A stretch of DNA of 11,858 nucleotides from an uncultured cyanobacterium (GTDB lineage Bacteria; Cyanobacteriota; Cyanobacteriia; PCC-6307; Cyanobiaceae): NCBI GenBank assembly GCA_903934745.1, contig CAIZOZ010000096.1:1-11858 (forward strand). The letters are read 5' to 3'. Position numbers and translations under genes: made by a program. Positions 1-7,029 of the stretch are shown one piece after another (within the stretch, counting starts at the first letter, position 1; the number at the start of each line of letters is the position of its first letter). A model generated the notes under the pieces. That model worked only from the letters and a program-made list of their open reading frames with translations, was not told where the DNA came from and made no database searches.

Positions 1-53
1 GACTCCGGGCTGATTTTACTGGCGCTGAGATTGGAAGGGAGGGTGGATGTCAT
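1..53 (-). CDS. N-terminal fragment, probably GTP cyclohydrolase I (folE), cut by window edge
   Basis: An ATG (complement of 51-53) opens 7 bases after the stop of the dehydrogenase gene and reads MTSTLPSNLSASKISPE to the window edge without a stop. Only 17 codons are visible, so no domain can be seen. The folE suggestion rests on position: from memory, picocyanobacteria often carry folE directly after the ado-aar-accA-dehydrogenase cluster, and a short polar Ser/Thr-rich start fits the poorly conserved N-terminus of FolE. If correct, the product would make 7,8-dihydroneopterin triphosphate from GTP for folate and pterin synthesis. The tight spacing suggests co-transcription with the dehydrogenase gene. 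The open frame is likely real; the identity is inference. Confidence 0.45.
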   Translation of the reverse strand, partial: MTSTLPSNLSASKISPE

Positions 54-60
54 GGTGTGT

Positions 61-795
61 TCAGAAAGCGCCGGCTGCCGGCATCAGGGTTAAATCTTCT
101 ACAACCTGGCTGGAGGGTTGTTGCGCCAATGCCAACAAAGCTTCGGCCGCTTGTTCGACAGGCAGCATGGCACGGCGGTCAAAGCTGCTGTGGACCGTTT
201 CGCTGTCCCAGAGGGGTGTATTCACCGAACCAAGGGTGAGGGTGCTGACGCGGATGCCGTGCTCCCGTTCTTCGATCGCCAGGCAACGGCTGAAGGCTTG
301 CAGGGCAGCTTTGCTAGCGCAGTAGGCCCCCCAGTCGGGGAAGGCATTGCGGGCGGCATGGCTGCTGACATTAATGATCAGACCGCCACCGCTGCGTTGG
401 CCATCGTGCTCTTGGGCACGCATCAGCGGCAGAACCAGCTGACAGATCTGAAAGACGCTGGTGACATTCAACTGGAATAGCCATTGCCAGCGCTCCAGAG
501 GCATGTCCGCCAGGGGGCCGGTCCAGGCAGCCCCTGCATTGTTGATCAGCACCGAGGGCAGCAGGCCCCGGCCGCAGAGTTCGGCGAAGCCGGTGGCAAT
601 GGCCGCCGGGTCGTTCAGATCGATTCCGGCGGTTTCAATGCGGCCGTGGTGGGCAGACCGCAGCTCGGCGGCCAGGGACTCGATCGCGCCGTTGCGGCGA
701 GCCAGGAGCAGCAGGTCGAAACCTGCGGCAGCGAAACGGCGGGCAGCGGCGGCGCCGATCCCACTGGAGGCACCGGTAATCAGGGCAACGGGCAA
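61..795 (-). CDS. Short-chain dehydrogenase/reductase (SDR), classical family
   Basis: A 244-residue protein of classical SDR length with a Rossmann fold. Visible motifs are the N-terminal cofactor motif TGASSGIG (7-14), the NNAG strand motif (85-88), the catalytic serine in INVSS (144-145), and the active-site Tyr158-x3-Lys162 pair (YCASK). The residues after the second strand are LLARRNG; the two arginines would favour NADP(H), which is inference. The start is a TTG at 795, because the glycine motif must sit close to the N-terminus and no ATG or GTG is available. No clear ribosome binding site precedes it. The gene lies 24 bases after accA and 7 bases before the next gene, so it is part of the same operon. 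The substrate is unknown. Acting on fatty aldehydes, alcohols or ketoacyl groups is only suggested by the neighbouring aar, ado and accA. Confidence 0.9.
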   Translation of the reverse strand: MPVALITGASSGIGAAAARRFAAAGFDLLLLARRNGAIESLAAELRSAHHGRIETAGIDLNDPAAIATGFAELCGRGLLPSVLINNAGAAWTGPLADMPLERWQWLFQLNVTSVFQICQLVLPLMRAQEHDGQRSGGGLIINVSSHAARNAFPDWGAYCASKAALQAFSRCLAIEEREHGIRVSTLTLGSVNTPLWDSETVHSSFDRRAMLPVEQAAEALLALAQQPSSQVVEDLTLMPAAGAF

Positions 796-819
796 GGAAT
801 CAGAACGTGGAAGAAAACC

Positions 820-1809
820 TTAAGCAGTCCAGGCCGGATCTGGTGTGCTCGCGTCGAGGTAGCGACCTATGCGGCGGAACTTGGCGTAGCGCTGATCGAG
901 CAGCTCCTGTTCGCTCAGGGCCTGCAGTTGCGACAAGTTCTCGAGCAGAGCAGCGCGCAGCGTGGCCGCGGCTTCCAGCGGCGCCCAGTGGTTGCCTCCG
1001 GTCGGTTCACGCAGCACGGAGTCGATCACGCCGAGCTGCAGCAAATCCGCCCCGGTGATCTTGAGGGCTTCGGCGGCTGTCGGTGCCTTGGCGGCATCGC
1101 GCCAGAGGATGGAAGCGCAGGCCTCCGGGCTGGCCACGGTGTACACGCTGTGCTCAAACATCAACAACCTGTCGGCCACGCCGATACCCAGGGCGCCACC
1201 GGAGCCGCCTTCACCGATCACCGTGGCGATGATCGGCACCCGCAACCGGAACATCTCGCGCAGGTTCACGGCGATCGCTTCCCCCTGGCCCTGCTCTTCC
1301 GCCAGGATCCCGGCATAGGCGCCGGGGGTGTCAATGAACGTGATGATCGGCAGGCGGAAGCGATCGGCGTGCTCCATCAGCCGCATCGCCTTGCGATAGC
1401 CGCCAGGGGAGGCCATGCCGAAATTGCGGGCCATGTTTTCCTTGGTGTCGCGGCCTTTCTGCTGGCCGAGCATCACCACGGACTGCTCGCCGATGCGACC
1501 GATGCCGCCCACCATCGCCCTGTCATCGGAACCACGGCGATCGCCATGCAGCTCGATCCAGGAATCGGACAGCAGCTGGATGTAATCGAGGGTGCTGGGT
1601 CGCTGCGGATGGCGAGCCACCTGGATTTTCTGAGCTGGCGTCAGGGCGCTGAAGATGTCTTCACGCCGCCGGCTGGCCAGGGTTTCCAGCTGGAGCAGCT
1701 GTTGGCTCACATCCACTTCTGAGTCGCGGGCGAGCTGGCGGATCTGTTCGATCTGCTCCTCCAGTTCCACCAGAGGCTTTTCAAAATCCAGCAGGGCGCG
1801 GCGGGCCAT
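820..1809 (-). CDS. accA: Acetyl-CoA carboxylase carboxyltransferase subunit alpha
   Basis: A 329-residue protein matching the length and sequence of cyanobacterial AccA. With AccD it forms the carboxyltransferase that moves the carboxyl group from biotinyl-AccB to acetyl-CoA, giving malonyl-CoA, the committed step of fatty-acid synthesis in the cytoplasm. Features seen: an N-terminal helical segment MARRALLDFEKPLVELEEQI, the region GRDTKENMARNFGMASPGGY (about 119-138), FIDTPGAYAG (158-167), and the oxyanion/CoA-binding glycine stretch GEGGSGGALGIG (199-210) followed by the conserved SPEACASILWRDA (227-239). The frame stays open upstream to 1893, but the family N-terminus MARRxLLDFEKP fixes the start at the ATG at 1809. 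That ATG is preceded by a C-rich leader with no Shine-Dalgarno sequence. The gene lies 19 bases after aar, so malonyl-CoA supply is linked to acyl-ACP use. Confidence 0.97.
   Translation of the reverse strand: MARRALLDFEKPLVELEEQIEQIRQLARDSEVDVSQQLLQLETLASRRREDIFSALTPAQKIQVARHPQRPSTLDYIQLLSDSWIELHGDRRGSDDRAMVGGIGRIGEQSVVMLGQQKGRDTKENMARNFGMASPGGYRKAMRLMEHADRFRLPIITFIDTPGAYAGILAEEQGQGEAIAVNLREMFRLRVPIIATVIGEGGSGGALGIGVADRLLMFEHSVYTVASPEACASILWRDAAKAPTAAEALKITGADLLQLGVIDSVLREPTGGNHWAPLEAAATLRAALLENLSQLQALSEQELLDQRYAKFRRIGRYLDASTPDPAWTA
1271..1278. repeat. HIP1 octamer GCGATCGC, copy 1
   Basis: Perfect copy of the cyanobacterial palindrome HIP1 inside accA. Copy 2 is 266 bases away in the same gene. 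Confidence 0.85.
1537..1544. repeat. HIP1 octamer GCGATCGC, copy 2
   Basis: Second perfect HIP1 copy inside accA, on codons for the HGDRRG region of the protein. Confidence 0.85.
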
Positions 1810-1828
1810 GGGGGTGTGGGGGGGGAGG

Positions 1829-2884
1829 TCAGGCGGTGGCGAGGCTGGGAGCCGGGGCGGAGAGGCTGTCCAGGCCCAGGGCCTGAAAACCATGGCGCAA
1901 GGAGGCGGCGCCGATCAGCTCCATCTTCTCGAGCGTGATGTGGTTGCGACCCCAGCTGAAATTGGTGTGCAGCTCTTCAAAGTCCAGCAACATCGCCTCA
2001 GCGAAGCAGGCGAACATCTGGCGCTGCGGTTTGGCCATCTCGGCGGCAAGCGCCACCACCTGCCAATCAATGTCGCGGTGGAATTCAACGATGCCGCCCT
2101 TCAGCACGTGGATGCCCGCACCGCTGGCCTTGCTGTCGAGATTCTTGGGATAGCCACCATCGATCATCAGGCAGGGATTGGGCAGGTTGGCGGGATCGAT
2201 GCTCAGGCTTTCCGGCAGGCTCGCCACCCACACCACCACATCAGCCTGCTGCAACGCTTCCTCCAGCGCCAGGATGCGACCACCACCCAGTTCGCTCTGC
2301 AGATCCAGCAGGGGCTGCTGCTTGCGAGCCACCAGCAGCAGCTCGGCCACGCCGGTGCGCTGGCTGAGCCAGCGACACACCGCACTGCCGATGTCGCCGG
2401 TGGCGCCGATCACCGCCACCCTGGCCTTGGCCAGATCGATGCCGATCCGGGGAGCGTTGAGCTCAACCTGGTGGCAGATCACCCAGGCCGTGTGGGTGTT
2501 GCCGGTGGTGAACCGCTCCCATTCCAGGGTGGTGGCGCGCACTTGCTGCTCCTTGAGCAGATTCATGTCCTCGAAAATGATCGAGGTGAAACCACCCAGG
2601 GCCGTGATGGCAATACCACGCTTCTGGGCCAGCTCCATGGCGTTGAGCACTTTGCGCTTCGCCGTTTTAAAACGGCGCAACATCTCGGGGACAAACACCG
2701 AGTCGATGTAGGCGCCCTCAATGGTCTTGCCAGTGGCGCTGGTGACTGAGAAGTTCTCGACCAGCTGGGGTGGGGCGCTGCACCACATGTCGAGATCGCC
2801 CTGGGCATACTCCGGGTAGCCGAGCCGCTCGGCCAGTTCACAGGCGGCGGCAAGGCTGGTGGAGTGACCGATCAGGCCGAACAT
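1829..2884 (-). CDS. aar: Long-chain acyl-[acyl-carrier-protein] reductase (AAR)
   Basis: A 351-residue protein that clearly belongs to the cyanobacterial AAR family (about 340-350 residues). It reduces C16/C18 acyl-ACP to the fatty aldehyde with NADPH, through an acyl-cysteine intermediate, and hands the aldehyde to ADO. Seen in the sequence: N-terminal MFGLIGHSTS; the conserved block TLEWERFTTGNTHTAW (119-134); the nucleotide-binding loop GATGDIGSAVCRWL (160-173); and QMFACFAEAMLL (289-300), where Cys293 aligns with the acylated catalytic cysteine known from Synechococcus elongatus AAR. The conserved tail HTNFSWGRN is at 306-314. A variable Ser/Ala/Pro-rich end (340-351) follows the conserved part. 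It is transcribed after ado with an 88-base spacer that can form a stem-loop, and before accA. No Shine-Dalgarno sequence precedes the ATG; the leader is rich in C. Confidence 0.97.
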   Translation of the reverse strand: MFGLIGHSTSLAAACELAERLGYPEYAQGDLDMWCSAPPQLVENFSVTSATGKTIEGAYIDSVFVPEMLRRFKTAKRKVLNAMELAQKRGIAITALGGFTSIIFEDMNLLKEQQVRATTLEWERFTTGNTHTAWVICHQVELNAPRIGIDLAKARVAVIGATGDIGSAVCRWLSQRTGVAELLLVARKQQPLLDLQSELGGGRILALEEALQQADVVVWVASLPESLSIDPANLPNPCLMIDGGYPKNLDSKASGAGIHVLKGGIVEFHRDIDWQVVALAAEMAKPQRQMFACFAEAMLLDFEELHTNFSWGRNHITLEKMELIGAASLRHGFQALGLDSLSAPAPSLATA

Positions 2885-2900
2885 GCGGGCGGGGAAGGAA

Positions 2901-2962
2901 GGGGCTCTGGCCGACCAAAACTGTCGCCGGCGTCACATCTTGCCACGGCTGCCCGGAGCCCC
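2901..2962 (-). other. Inverted repeat / stem-loop filling the ado-aar spacer
   Basis: GGGGCTCTGG (2901-2910) pairs with CCGGAGCCCC (2953-2962), giving a 10-bp stem with one G-T pair and a 42-base loop. The loop holds the perfect 8-base palindrome CGCCGGCG (2925-2932), which extends imperfectly to TGTCGCCGGCGTCA (2922-2935). The structure begins 10 bases after the ado stop and ends 16 bases before the aar start. No T-run follows on the minus strand, so it does not look like a simple intrinsic terminator. It could be an mRNA processing or stability element, or the inner palindrome could be an operator for an aar promoter. Both roles are inference. Confidence 0.45.
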
Positions 2963-2972
2963 TGAGGCGCCC

Positions 2973-3746
2973 TCAGCCGACCAGGGCAACCACCGCCATC
3001 CGGGCGATCTCGCGGGAGTTGAAACCGATCTCGGTGAGGGCCTCCTGATAAGCGATCATGAAATCCTCGATCAGCGCACTCTTTTCCATCTGCAACACGG
3101 CGGCATCGGCAGCCACCCGCTCCAGCATGCGACGCACATGGGGAAGGTTCTGGCGGTTGGCCTGCTCCAGCTCAGCACGGCTGGCCTCGAAGTTGGCCTT
3201 CAACCATTCCTGACCGTAATTGAGGTGGGTGTATTCATCTTTAACGACGGCCTCAGTGATCCTGCGGGCGAAAGGATCGGCGACGGGGATGTAGATGTGA
3301 TAAGCGGCAATCGCAAACGCTTCGATCAGCAAGGACTGGATCAGCAGGCAGGTGACCACCTTGCCGTCCCGCAGTCCAGCTTGAAAATTGTCCCGCAGTG
3401 GGGTGAAGAATTCCTTGGCGAAGGGCATGTCAGCTTCGACACCGAGATTGGCGGCGCAGGCTGTGAAGCCCTTCATATGCTTCAGCTCCATGCGGGCCAG
3501 CCGCGCCAGCTCCTCGGCCTGATCGGGAATCAAGGTTCCCAGGGAGATGTAGTTGTCGTGGGCTTCCTGTTCCCCTTCGATCACGATCGCGTTGATGCGG
3601 CTGTAAGCATCCTTGTAAACGGGGCTGGTGAAGTCGGGCAGCTCGTCGCCGCTCGATTCTGCGATTAGCTGGCCCGCGGCGAGATCCCGACTGGTTTCGA
3701 CCTCAGCGCGGCTTCCGGCGTTCGTAATGGATTGGATGGTCGGCAT
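2973..3746 (-). CDS. ado: Aldehyde-deformylating oxygenase (cyanobacterial alkane synthase, ADO)
   Basis: A 257-residue ferritin-like di-iron protein. It converts fatty aldehydes made by AAR into alkanes one carbon shorter plus formate, using O2 and reducing equivalents; the products are usually pentadecane and heptadecane. All six metal ligands of the family are present: Glu59 (in IEGEQ), Glu87 and His90 (MELKH), Glu142 (IEAFAI), Glu171 and His174 (DEYTH). Aligned from memory with the Prochlorococcus MIT9313 enzyme, the ligands are shifted by 14 residues because the polar N-terminal tail before ELPDFTS is longer. The frame is open upstream to 4073, but the start at 3746 (MPTIQ) fits the MPT-type family N-terminus and avoids overlap with the preceding gene. 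The gene lies 34 bases after the creatininase gene and is followed by aar. Confidence 0.97.
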   Translation of the reverse strand: MPTIQSITNAGSRAEVETSRDLAAGQLIAESSGDELPDFTSPVYKDAYSRINAIVIEGEQEAHDNYISLGTLIPDQAEELARLARMELKHMKGFTACAANLGVEADMPFAKEFFTPLRDNFQAGLRDGKVVTCLLIQSLLIEAFAIAAYHIYIPVADPFARRITEAVVKDEYTHLNYGQEWLKANFEASRAELEQANRQNLPHVRRMLERVAADAAVLQMEKSALIEDFMIAYQEALTEIGFNSREIARMAVVALVG

Positions 3747-3780
3747 GACAACCGCGATCAATGTCTGTTCGCGACTGTAG

Positions 3781-4680
3781 TCACCCTGCTCCTGAAGTCG
3801 GTGGCCAGTCACTGCGCAGCAAGGCATCCAGGCGTCGCCGCCAGCCCTCGACCAGCCGTTGATAGAGCCGTTCGCCCAGGTCGGCGCTGGCGCCCTCGGC
3901 ACTGCCGAGCACGCCACTGGCACTGAACTCGCTGGTGATCCAGCAACAAGGCGCCAGACCCTCCAGGCTCCAGCCCTCCGGCGGCAGGCCGGCGGCCCGC
4001 CGAGCTTCGGCGGAGCTTGGATCCAGCGGGGCGCCAGCTTGATCGCCAGCGCGCCTGGCACCGGTAGCGCCATCGATTGGGCGGATCACAGCGTGAGGCC
4101 CATCGCTGGGTCGCATCGAACCGGTGAGCTCCGGTGCCAGATGCAGCATCAGGCTGGTTTCAGCCAGACCGGCATGGAGCCCCTGGCTGCGTTCCGGCTC
4201 CGGAATCAGCTCCCCGATGCCCTCGGGGCCGCGCCAGAGAAAGCAGGGCAGAACCGCGAGGCGCGGATGCTGAGAGCGCAGGGTTCGGCCCGCCACCTCC
4301 AGCAAGCCGATCTGACCGCCGTGGCCGTTGAGCAGCACCAACCGCCGGAAGCCGGCCAGCTCCAGCTGGCGGCCAACGTTCACCACCAAGGAGATCAGCA
4401 GCTCCGCTGGCAGGCTGAGGGTGCCGGCAAAGCCCTGATGCTCCGGAGAGAAACCCAGGTGCTGCAATGGCAATCGCCAGATCGGCAGAGCTGGATCCAG
4501 TTCGGCCAGCACCGCATCGGTGATCCGATCGGCGAACAGGGCATCGGTGCTCAGGGGCAGATGGGGGCCGTGCTGCTCAAAGGCTCCAAACGGCCAGATC
4601 ACCGTGCTGCCGGGCCTGGCGGCCTGGCGCTGCAGCTCCGGCCAGGTCATGGTCTCAAGACGGCGCTGGGACGGGGTCAT
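3781..4680 (-). CDS. Creatininase-family metal-dependent amidohydrolase
   Basis: A 299-residue protein of the creatininase / MftE / ArfB superfamily. Motifs seen are GAFEQHGPHLPLSTD (32-46), with likely metal ligands Glu35, His37 and Asp46; NGHGG (118-122), with His120; and HAGLAETSLML (169-179), with Glu174 as a further likely ligand. These agree with the two-metal site known in creatininase. Members cleave cyclic or formyl amide bonds, but the substrate of the cyanobacterial branch is not known to me, and creatinine itself is unlikely. The chosen start is the ATG at 4680 (MTPSQRRLETMTW). ATGs at 4773 and 4758 are in frame but would run into the divergent S1 gene, and an ATG at 4650 is a shorter option. 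It heads the minus-strand gene cluster, 34 bases before ado. Confidence 0.85.
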   Translation of the reverse strand: MTPSQRRLETMTWPELQRQAARPGSTVIWPFGAFEQHGPHLPLSTDALFADRITDAVLAELDPALPIWRLPLQHLGFSPEHQGFAGTLSLPAELLISLVVNVGRQLELAGFRRLVLLNGHGGQIGLLEVAGRTLRSQHPRLAVLPCFLWRGPEGIGELIPEPERSQGLHAGLAETSLMLHLAPELTGSMRPSDGPHAVIRPIDGATGARRAGDQAGAPLDPSSAEARRAAGLPPEGWSLEGLAPCCWITSEFSASGVLGSAEGASADLGERLYQRLVEGWRRRLDALLRSDWPPTSGAG

Positions 4681-4756
4681 GGCGGCAGATCGGTGCTGGC
4701 GGGCGGCTGGACGGGCGCCTATTCGTACAGTGTGAGTCCGCAGCATTTCAGAGGAC
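4681..4756. promoter_or_regulatory. Divergent intergenic region between creatininase and S1 genes
   Basis: These 76 bases separate two genes that point away from each other, so promoters or parts of promoters for both sides must lie here or inside the neighbouring coding ends. The one AT-rich patch is around 4720-4731 (TATTCGTACAGT). On the plus strand TACAGT (4726-4731) matches four of six bases of a -10 element, at a sensible distance from the S1 start at 4757. No good -35 element is visible. The S1 start has a short purine-rich site, GAGG (4751-4754), only two bases before the ATG. The region assignment is firm; the individual elements are weak. Confidence 0.45.
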
Positions 4757-6097
4757 ATGGCTGGATCCGGCAATCCCGCGTCGCGTCAGCCCCTGAATCC
4801 TGGCCAGCGTCCTGACCCCCAGGCGCCCCGCAAGCCACCCCAGGTGCTGATGATCAAGAAAGAAGATGTGGTGGCTGTCCGCTCCGCGGCGGCCGCCGCC
4901 GTCGAAGTGCCCAAGCCCCTGGCCGCTCCGCTCGCCCCCGCAGGCGTCCCTGTCCCGGCTGCCGGCCAGGCGCACCCTGCTGCCGCCCAGGCGGCCCCCG
5001 TTGCCAACCAGGCTCCTGCCGCCCCGGCCCGCGTCGTCTCCGATGACGAGCTCTTCGACCTGGGAGCGATGCAGGGGATGACCATGGCCGACCTGCTCGG
5101 TCCGGATGATCGCCGTGGCAAGGCTTCGGGCTCAGCCAAGCGCCAGGTTGGTTCAGCGTCCTCAGCCGCTCCCACGGCGACGTCGCAGGCCCCCGCCCGC
5201 AGCGTCGACGATTTCGATTTTGACGAAGAGGCCTTCCTGGCCGCCCTCGATCAGAACGAACCGGTGGGTACCACTGGTGAGGTGGTGCGCGGCACCGTGA
5301 TCGGCGTCGAGAGCGACGGCGTTTATGTCGATATCGGCGGCAAGGCGCCGGGCTTCATGCCCAAGAGCGAATGCGGCCTCGGGGTGATCACCAGCCTCAA
5401 GGAGCGTTTTCCCCGCGGTCTGGAGCTGGAGGTGTTGGTCACCCGCGAGCAGAACGCCGATGGGATGGTCACCATCAGTGCCCGTGCCCTGGCCCTGCGC
5501 CAGAGCTGGGAGAAAGTGCGCCAGATGGAGAAAGATGGCAAGGTGGTGCAGGTCAAGGTCACCGGTTTCAACCGGGGCGGCGTCACCTGTGATCTGGAGG
5601 GCCTCCGGGGCTTCATTCCCCGCTCCCAGCTCAACGAGGGCGACAACCATGAGGCCCTGGTGGGCAAAACTCTGGGGGTTGCCTTCCTGGAGGTGAACGT
5701 TGAAACCCACAAGCTGGTGCTCTCCGAGAAGCGCGCCGCCAGTGCCGCCAGGTTCACCGAGCTGGAGGTGGGCCAACTGGTCGAAGGCCAGGTGGTGTCG
5801 CTGAAGCCCTATGGCTTCTTCATCGACCTCGGTGGCGTCAGCGGTCTGCTGCATCACTCCTGCGTCACCGGCGTGGCCCTGCGCGATCTGCGCGAAGCGT
5901 TCCAGCCGGGCGATCGGGTCAAAGCCCTGATCACCGATCTCGACCCGGCTCGCGGCCGCATTGCGCTCAACACTGCCCTGCTGGAAAACCAGCCCGGTGA
6001 ACTGCTGATCGCCAAGGAGCAGGTGATGGCCGAGGCGGCCGAGCGGGCCAACCGCGCCCGCTCGGTGTTGCGTCAACAGGAGCAGGCGGCGGGATGA
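4757..6097 (+). CDS. rps1b: S1 RNA-binding domain protein, ribosomal protein S1 homolog B type
   Basis: A 446-residue protein. Residues 1-150 are a low-complexity Ala/Pro/Gln-rich region, interrupted by a short more ordered stretch VSDDELFDLGAMQGMTMADLL (94-114) and ending in the acidic stretch DDFDFDEEAFLAAL (151-164). Three S1 (OB-fold) domains follow, at about 172-244, 258-325 and 338-408. The first carries VESDGVYVDIGGKAPGFMP, the third SLKPYGFFIDLGGVSGLLH. The C-terminal tail (410-446) is charged and helical. Cyanobacteria usually have a main S1 protein and a second one often annotated as homolog B or Nbp1; the long N-terminal region and the Tab2 neighbour fit the second. The role is probably mRNA binding in translation. 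Its stop overlaps the start of the next gene by 4 bases (ATGA). Confidence 0.85.
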   Translation: MAGSGNPASRQPLNPGQRPDPQAPRKPPQVLMIKKEDVVAVRSAAAAAVEVPKPLAAPLAPAGVPVPAAGQAHPAAAQAAPVANQAPAAPARVVSDDELFDLGAMQGMTMADLLGPDDRRGKASGSAKRQVGSASSAAPTATSQAPARSVDDFDFDEEAFLAALDQNEPVGTTGEVVRGTVIGVESDGVYVDIGGKAPGFMPKSECGLGVITSLKERFPRGLELEVLVTREQNADGMVTISARALALRQSWEKVRQMEKDGKVVQVKVTGFNRGGVTCDLEGLRGFIPRSQLNEGDNHEALVGKTLGVAFLEVNVETHKLVLSEKRAASAARFTELEVGQLVEGQVVSLKPYGFFIDLGGVSGLLHHSCVTGVALRDLREAFQPGDRVKALITDLDPARGRIALNTALLENQPGELLIAKEQVMAEAAERANRARSVLRQQEQAAG

Positions 6098-7029
6098 GTC
6101 GGCTTCGTGCGGATGGTTCCCTTGGTGCTGCGGGCCTGGAACGGCAACTGGCTGCCGGACTCGACTGGGAACTCGATTACTACTCGCGCCCCATCCTCGA
6201 GGAAGACGGCAAAAAGCGCTGGGAGCTGTTGATCTGCGCCACTCCGGATCCGCTCGGTTCAGCCATGGAACCTGCCGAACCCTTCCGCTGGATGCGCGTC
6301 TGCCCGGCCAGCAGCGTCAATTCGATCTGGTTGAAGGAGGCGATTGAAGCGGCCTTAGCTGAAGCCCGCGCCCAGGGTTACGGCAATCCACGCCGGATCC
6401 GCTGCTGGCGGGGCTCGATGCGCACCATGGTGCAGCGAGCCGCTGAGGGCCTGGGCCTGGAACTGGTCCCCAGTCGCCGCTGCTACAGCCTGGTGGAATG
6501 GCTCCAATTTCGCCAACTTGAGGTCTATCCCCAGGAACCCGGCTATCTGGCCGGCCCCCTGGCACCGCCGCCTCTGGCGATCCGGCCGATTTCGGTGCCG
6601 TTGCCGGAGGCGGTGCGCGGTGATCGCTGGGGCTGGGCCACCCTGCCCTTCGGTGCCTTGGCCGAAGCCAGCGACTGGGAGATCGGCTTCGCTGGCCTGC
6701 TGAACCTGCCGCCGACAGTCGCTGAAACCACGCCGATCCCGGGGATTCGCCTGTTCAGCCGCACCCGTGCTCTGGCCATTGCCGGCTGGTTAGCGGGCCT
6801 GGAGCCGGTGCGGCTGGAGGTCGATGGCGACCAGCTGGTCCTGGAAGCCGGCCTCGAGGATCGTTGGCTGCTGGCGAGCCTGCCCGCCGAGGAAGCCGAG
6901 GCGGCAGCCAGCGCCTTTGCCGCCGCCAGGGACAACGCCGGTGGTCTGCAATTCATCGCCGTTCAGAGCGCCGATGGGGCCGAGCGACTTGACGGTTTCT
7001 GGCTGCTACGGGATCTCCCCGATGGCTGA
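6094..7029 (+). CDS. Tab2/Atab2 family RNA-binding protein (DUF1092)
   Basis: A 311-residue protein with the diagnostic motifs of the Tab2 family: WELDYYSRPI (25-34) followed by KKRWELLIC (40-48), then RRIRCWRGSM (100-109) and LGLELVPSRRCYSLVEWL (120-137), and a C-terminal GFWLLRDLP (301-309). In Chlamydomonas, Tab2 binds the psaB 5' untranslated region and promotes its translation; Arabidopsis ATAB2 affects both photosystems. The bacterial homolog is presumed to act in a similar way, but this is not shown by the sequence. The start is the ATG that overlaps the S1 stop; about 24 residues precede the first family motif. Its own stop overlaps the start of the next gene by 8 bases. The pairing with an S1-domain gene supports a role in translation. 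Confidence 0.9.
   Translation: MSRLRADGSLGAAGLERQLAAGLDWELDYYSRPILEEDGKKRWELLICATPDPLGSAMEPAEPFRWMRVCPASSVNSIWLKEAIEAALAEARAQGYGNPRRIRCWRGSMRTMVQRAAEGLGLELVPSRRCYSLVEWLQFRQLEVYPQEPGYLAGPLAPPPLAIRPISVPLPEAVRGDRWGWATLPFGALAEASDWEIGFAGLLNLPPTVAETTPIPGIRLFSRTRALAIAGWLAGLEPVRLEVDGDQLVLEAGLEDRWLLASLPAEEAEAAASAFAAARDNAGGLQFIAVQSADGAERLDGFWLLRDLPDG

Noticed and set aside
484..1722. Long open frame on the plus strand (412 codons) opposite the SDR and accA genes
   Set aside because: It lies antisense to two well-supported genes. The GC-rich third positions of the real genes suppress stops on the other strand, and the translation shows no family motif.
1810..1893. Upstream extension of accA by 28 residues
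   Set aside because: It would overlap the end of aar. The extension is Pro-rich and unlike AccA, whose family N-terminus begins at MARRxLLDFEKP.
3747..4073. Upstream extension of ado by 109 residues
   Set aside because: It runs through the creatininase gene in another frame and has no similarity to ADO; the family start MPT lies at 3746.
5162..6076. Open frame on the minus strand (304 codons) opposite the S1 gene
   Set aside because: The plus-strand frame encodes three recognisable S1 domains; the opposite frame has composition typical of an antisense shadow.
6824..7021. Upstream extension of pgeF by 66 codons
   Set aside because: It overlaps the conserved C-terminal part of the Tab2 gene. 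The ATG at 7022 gives the usual family length and an 8-base overlap typical of an operon.
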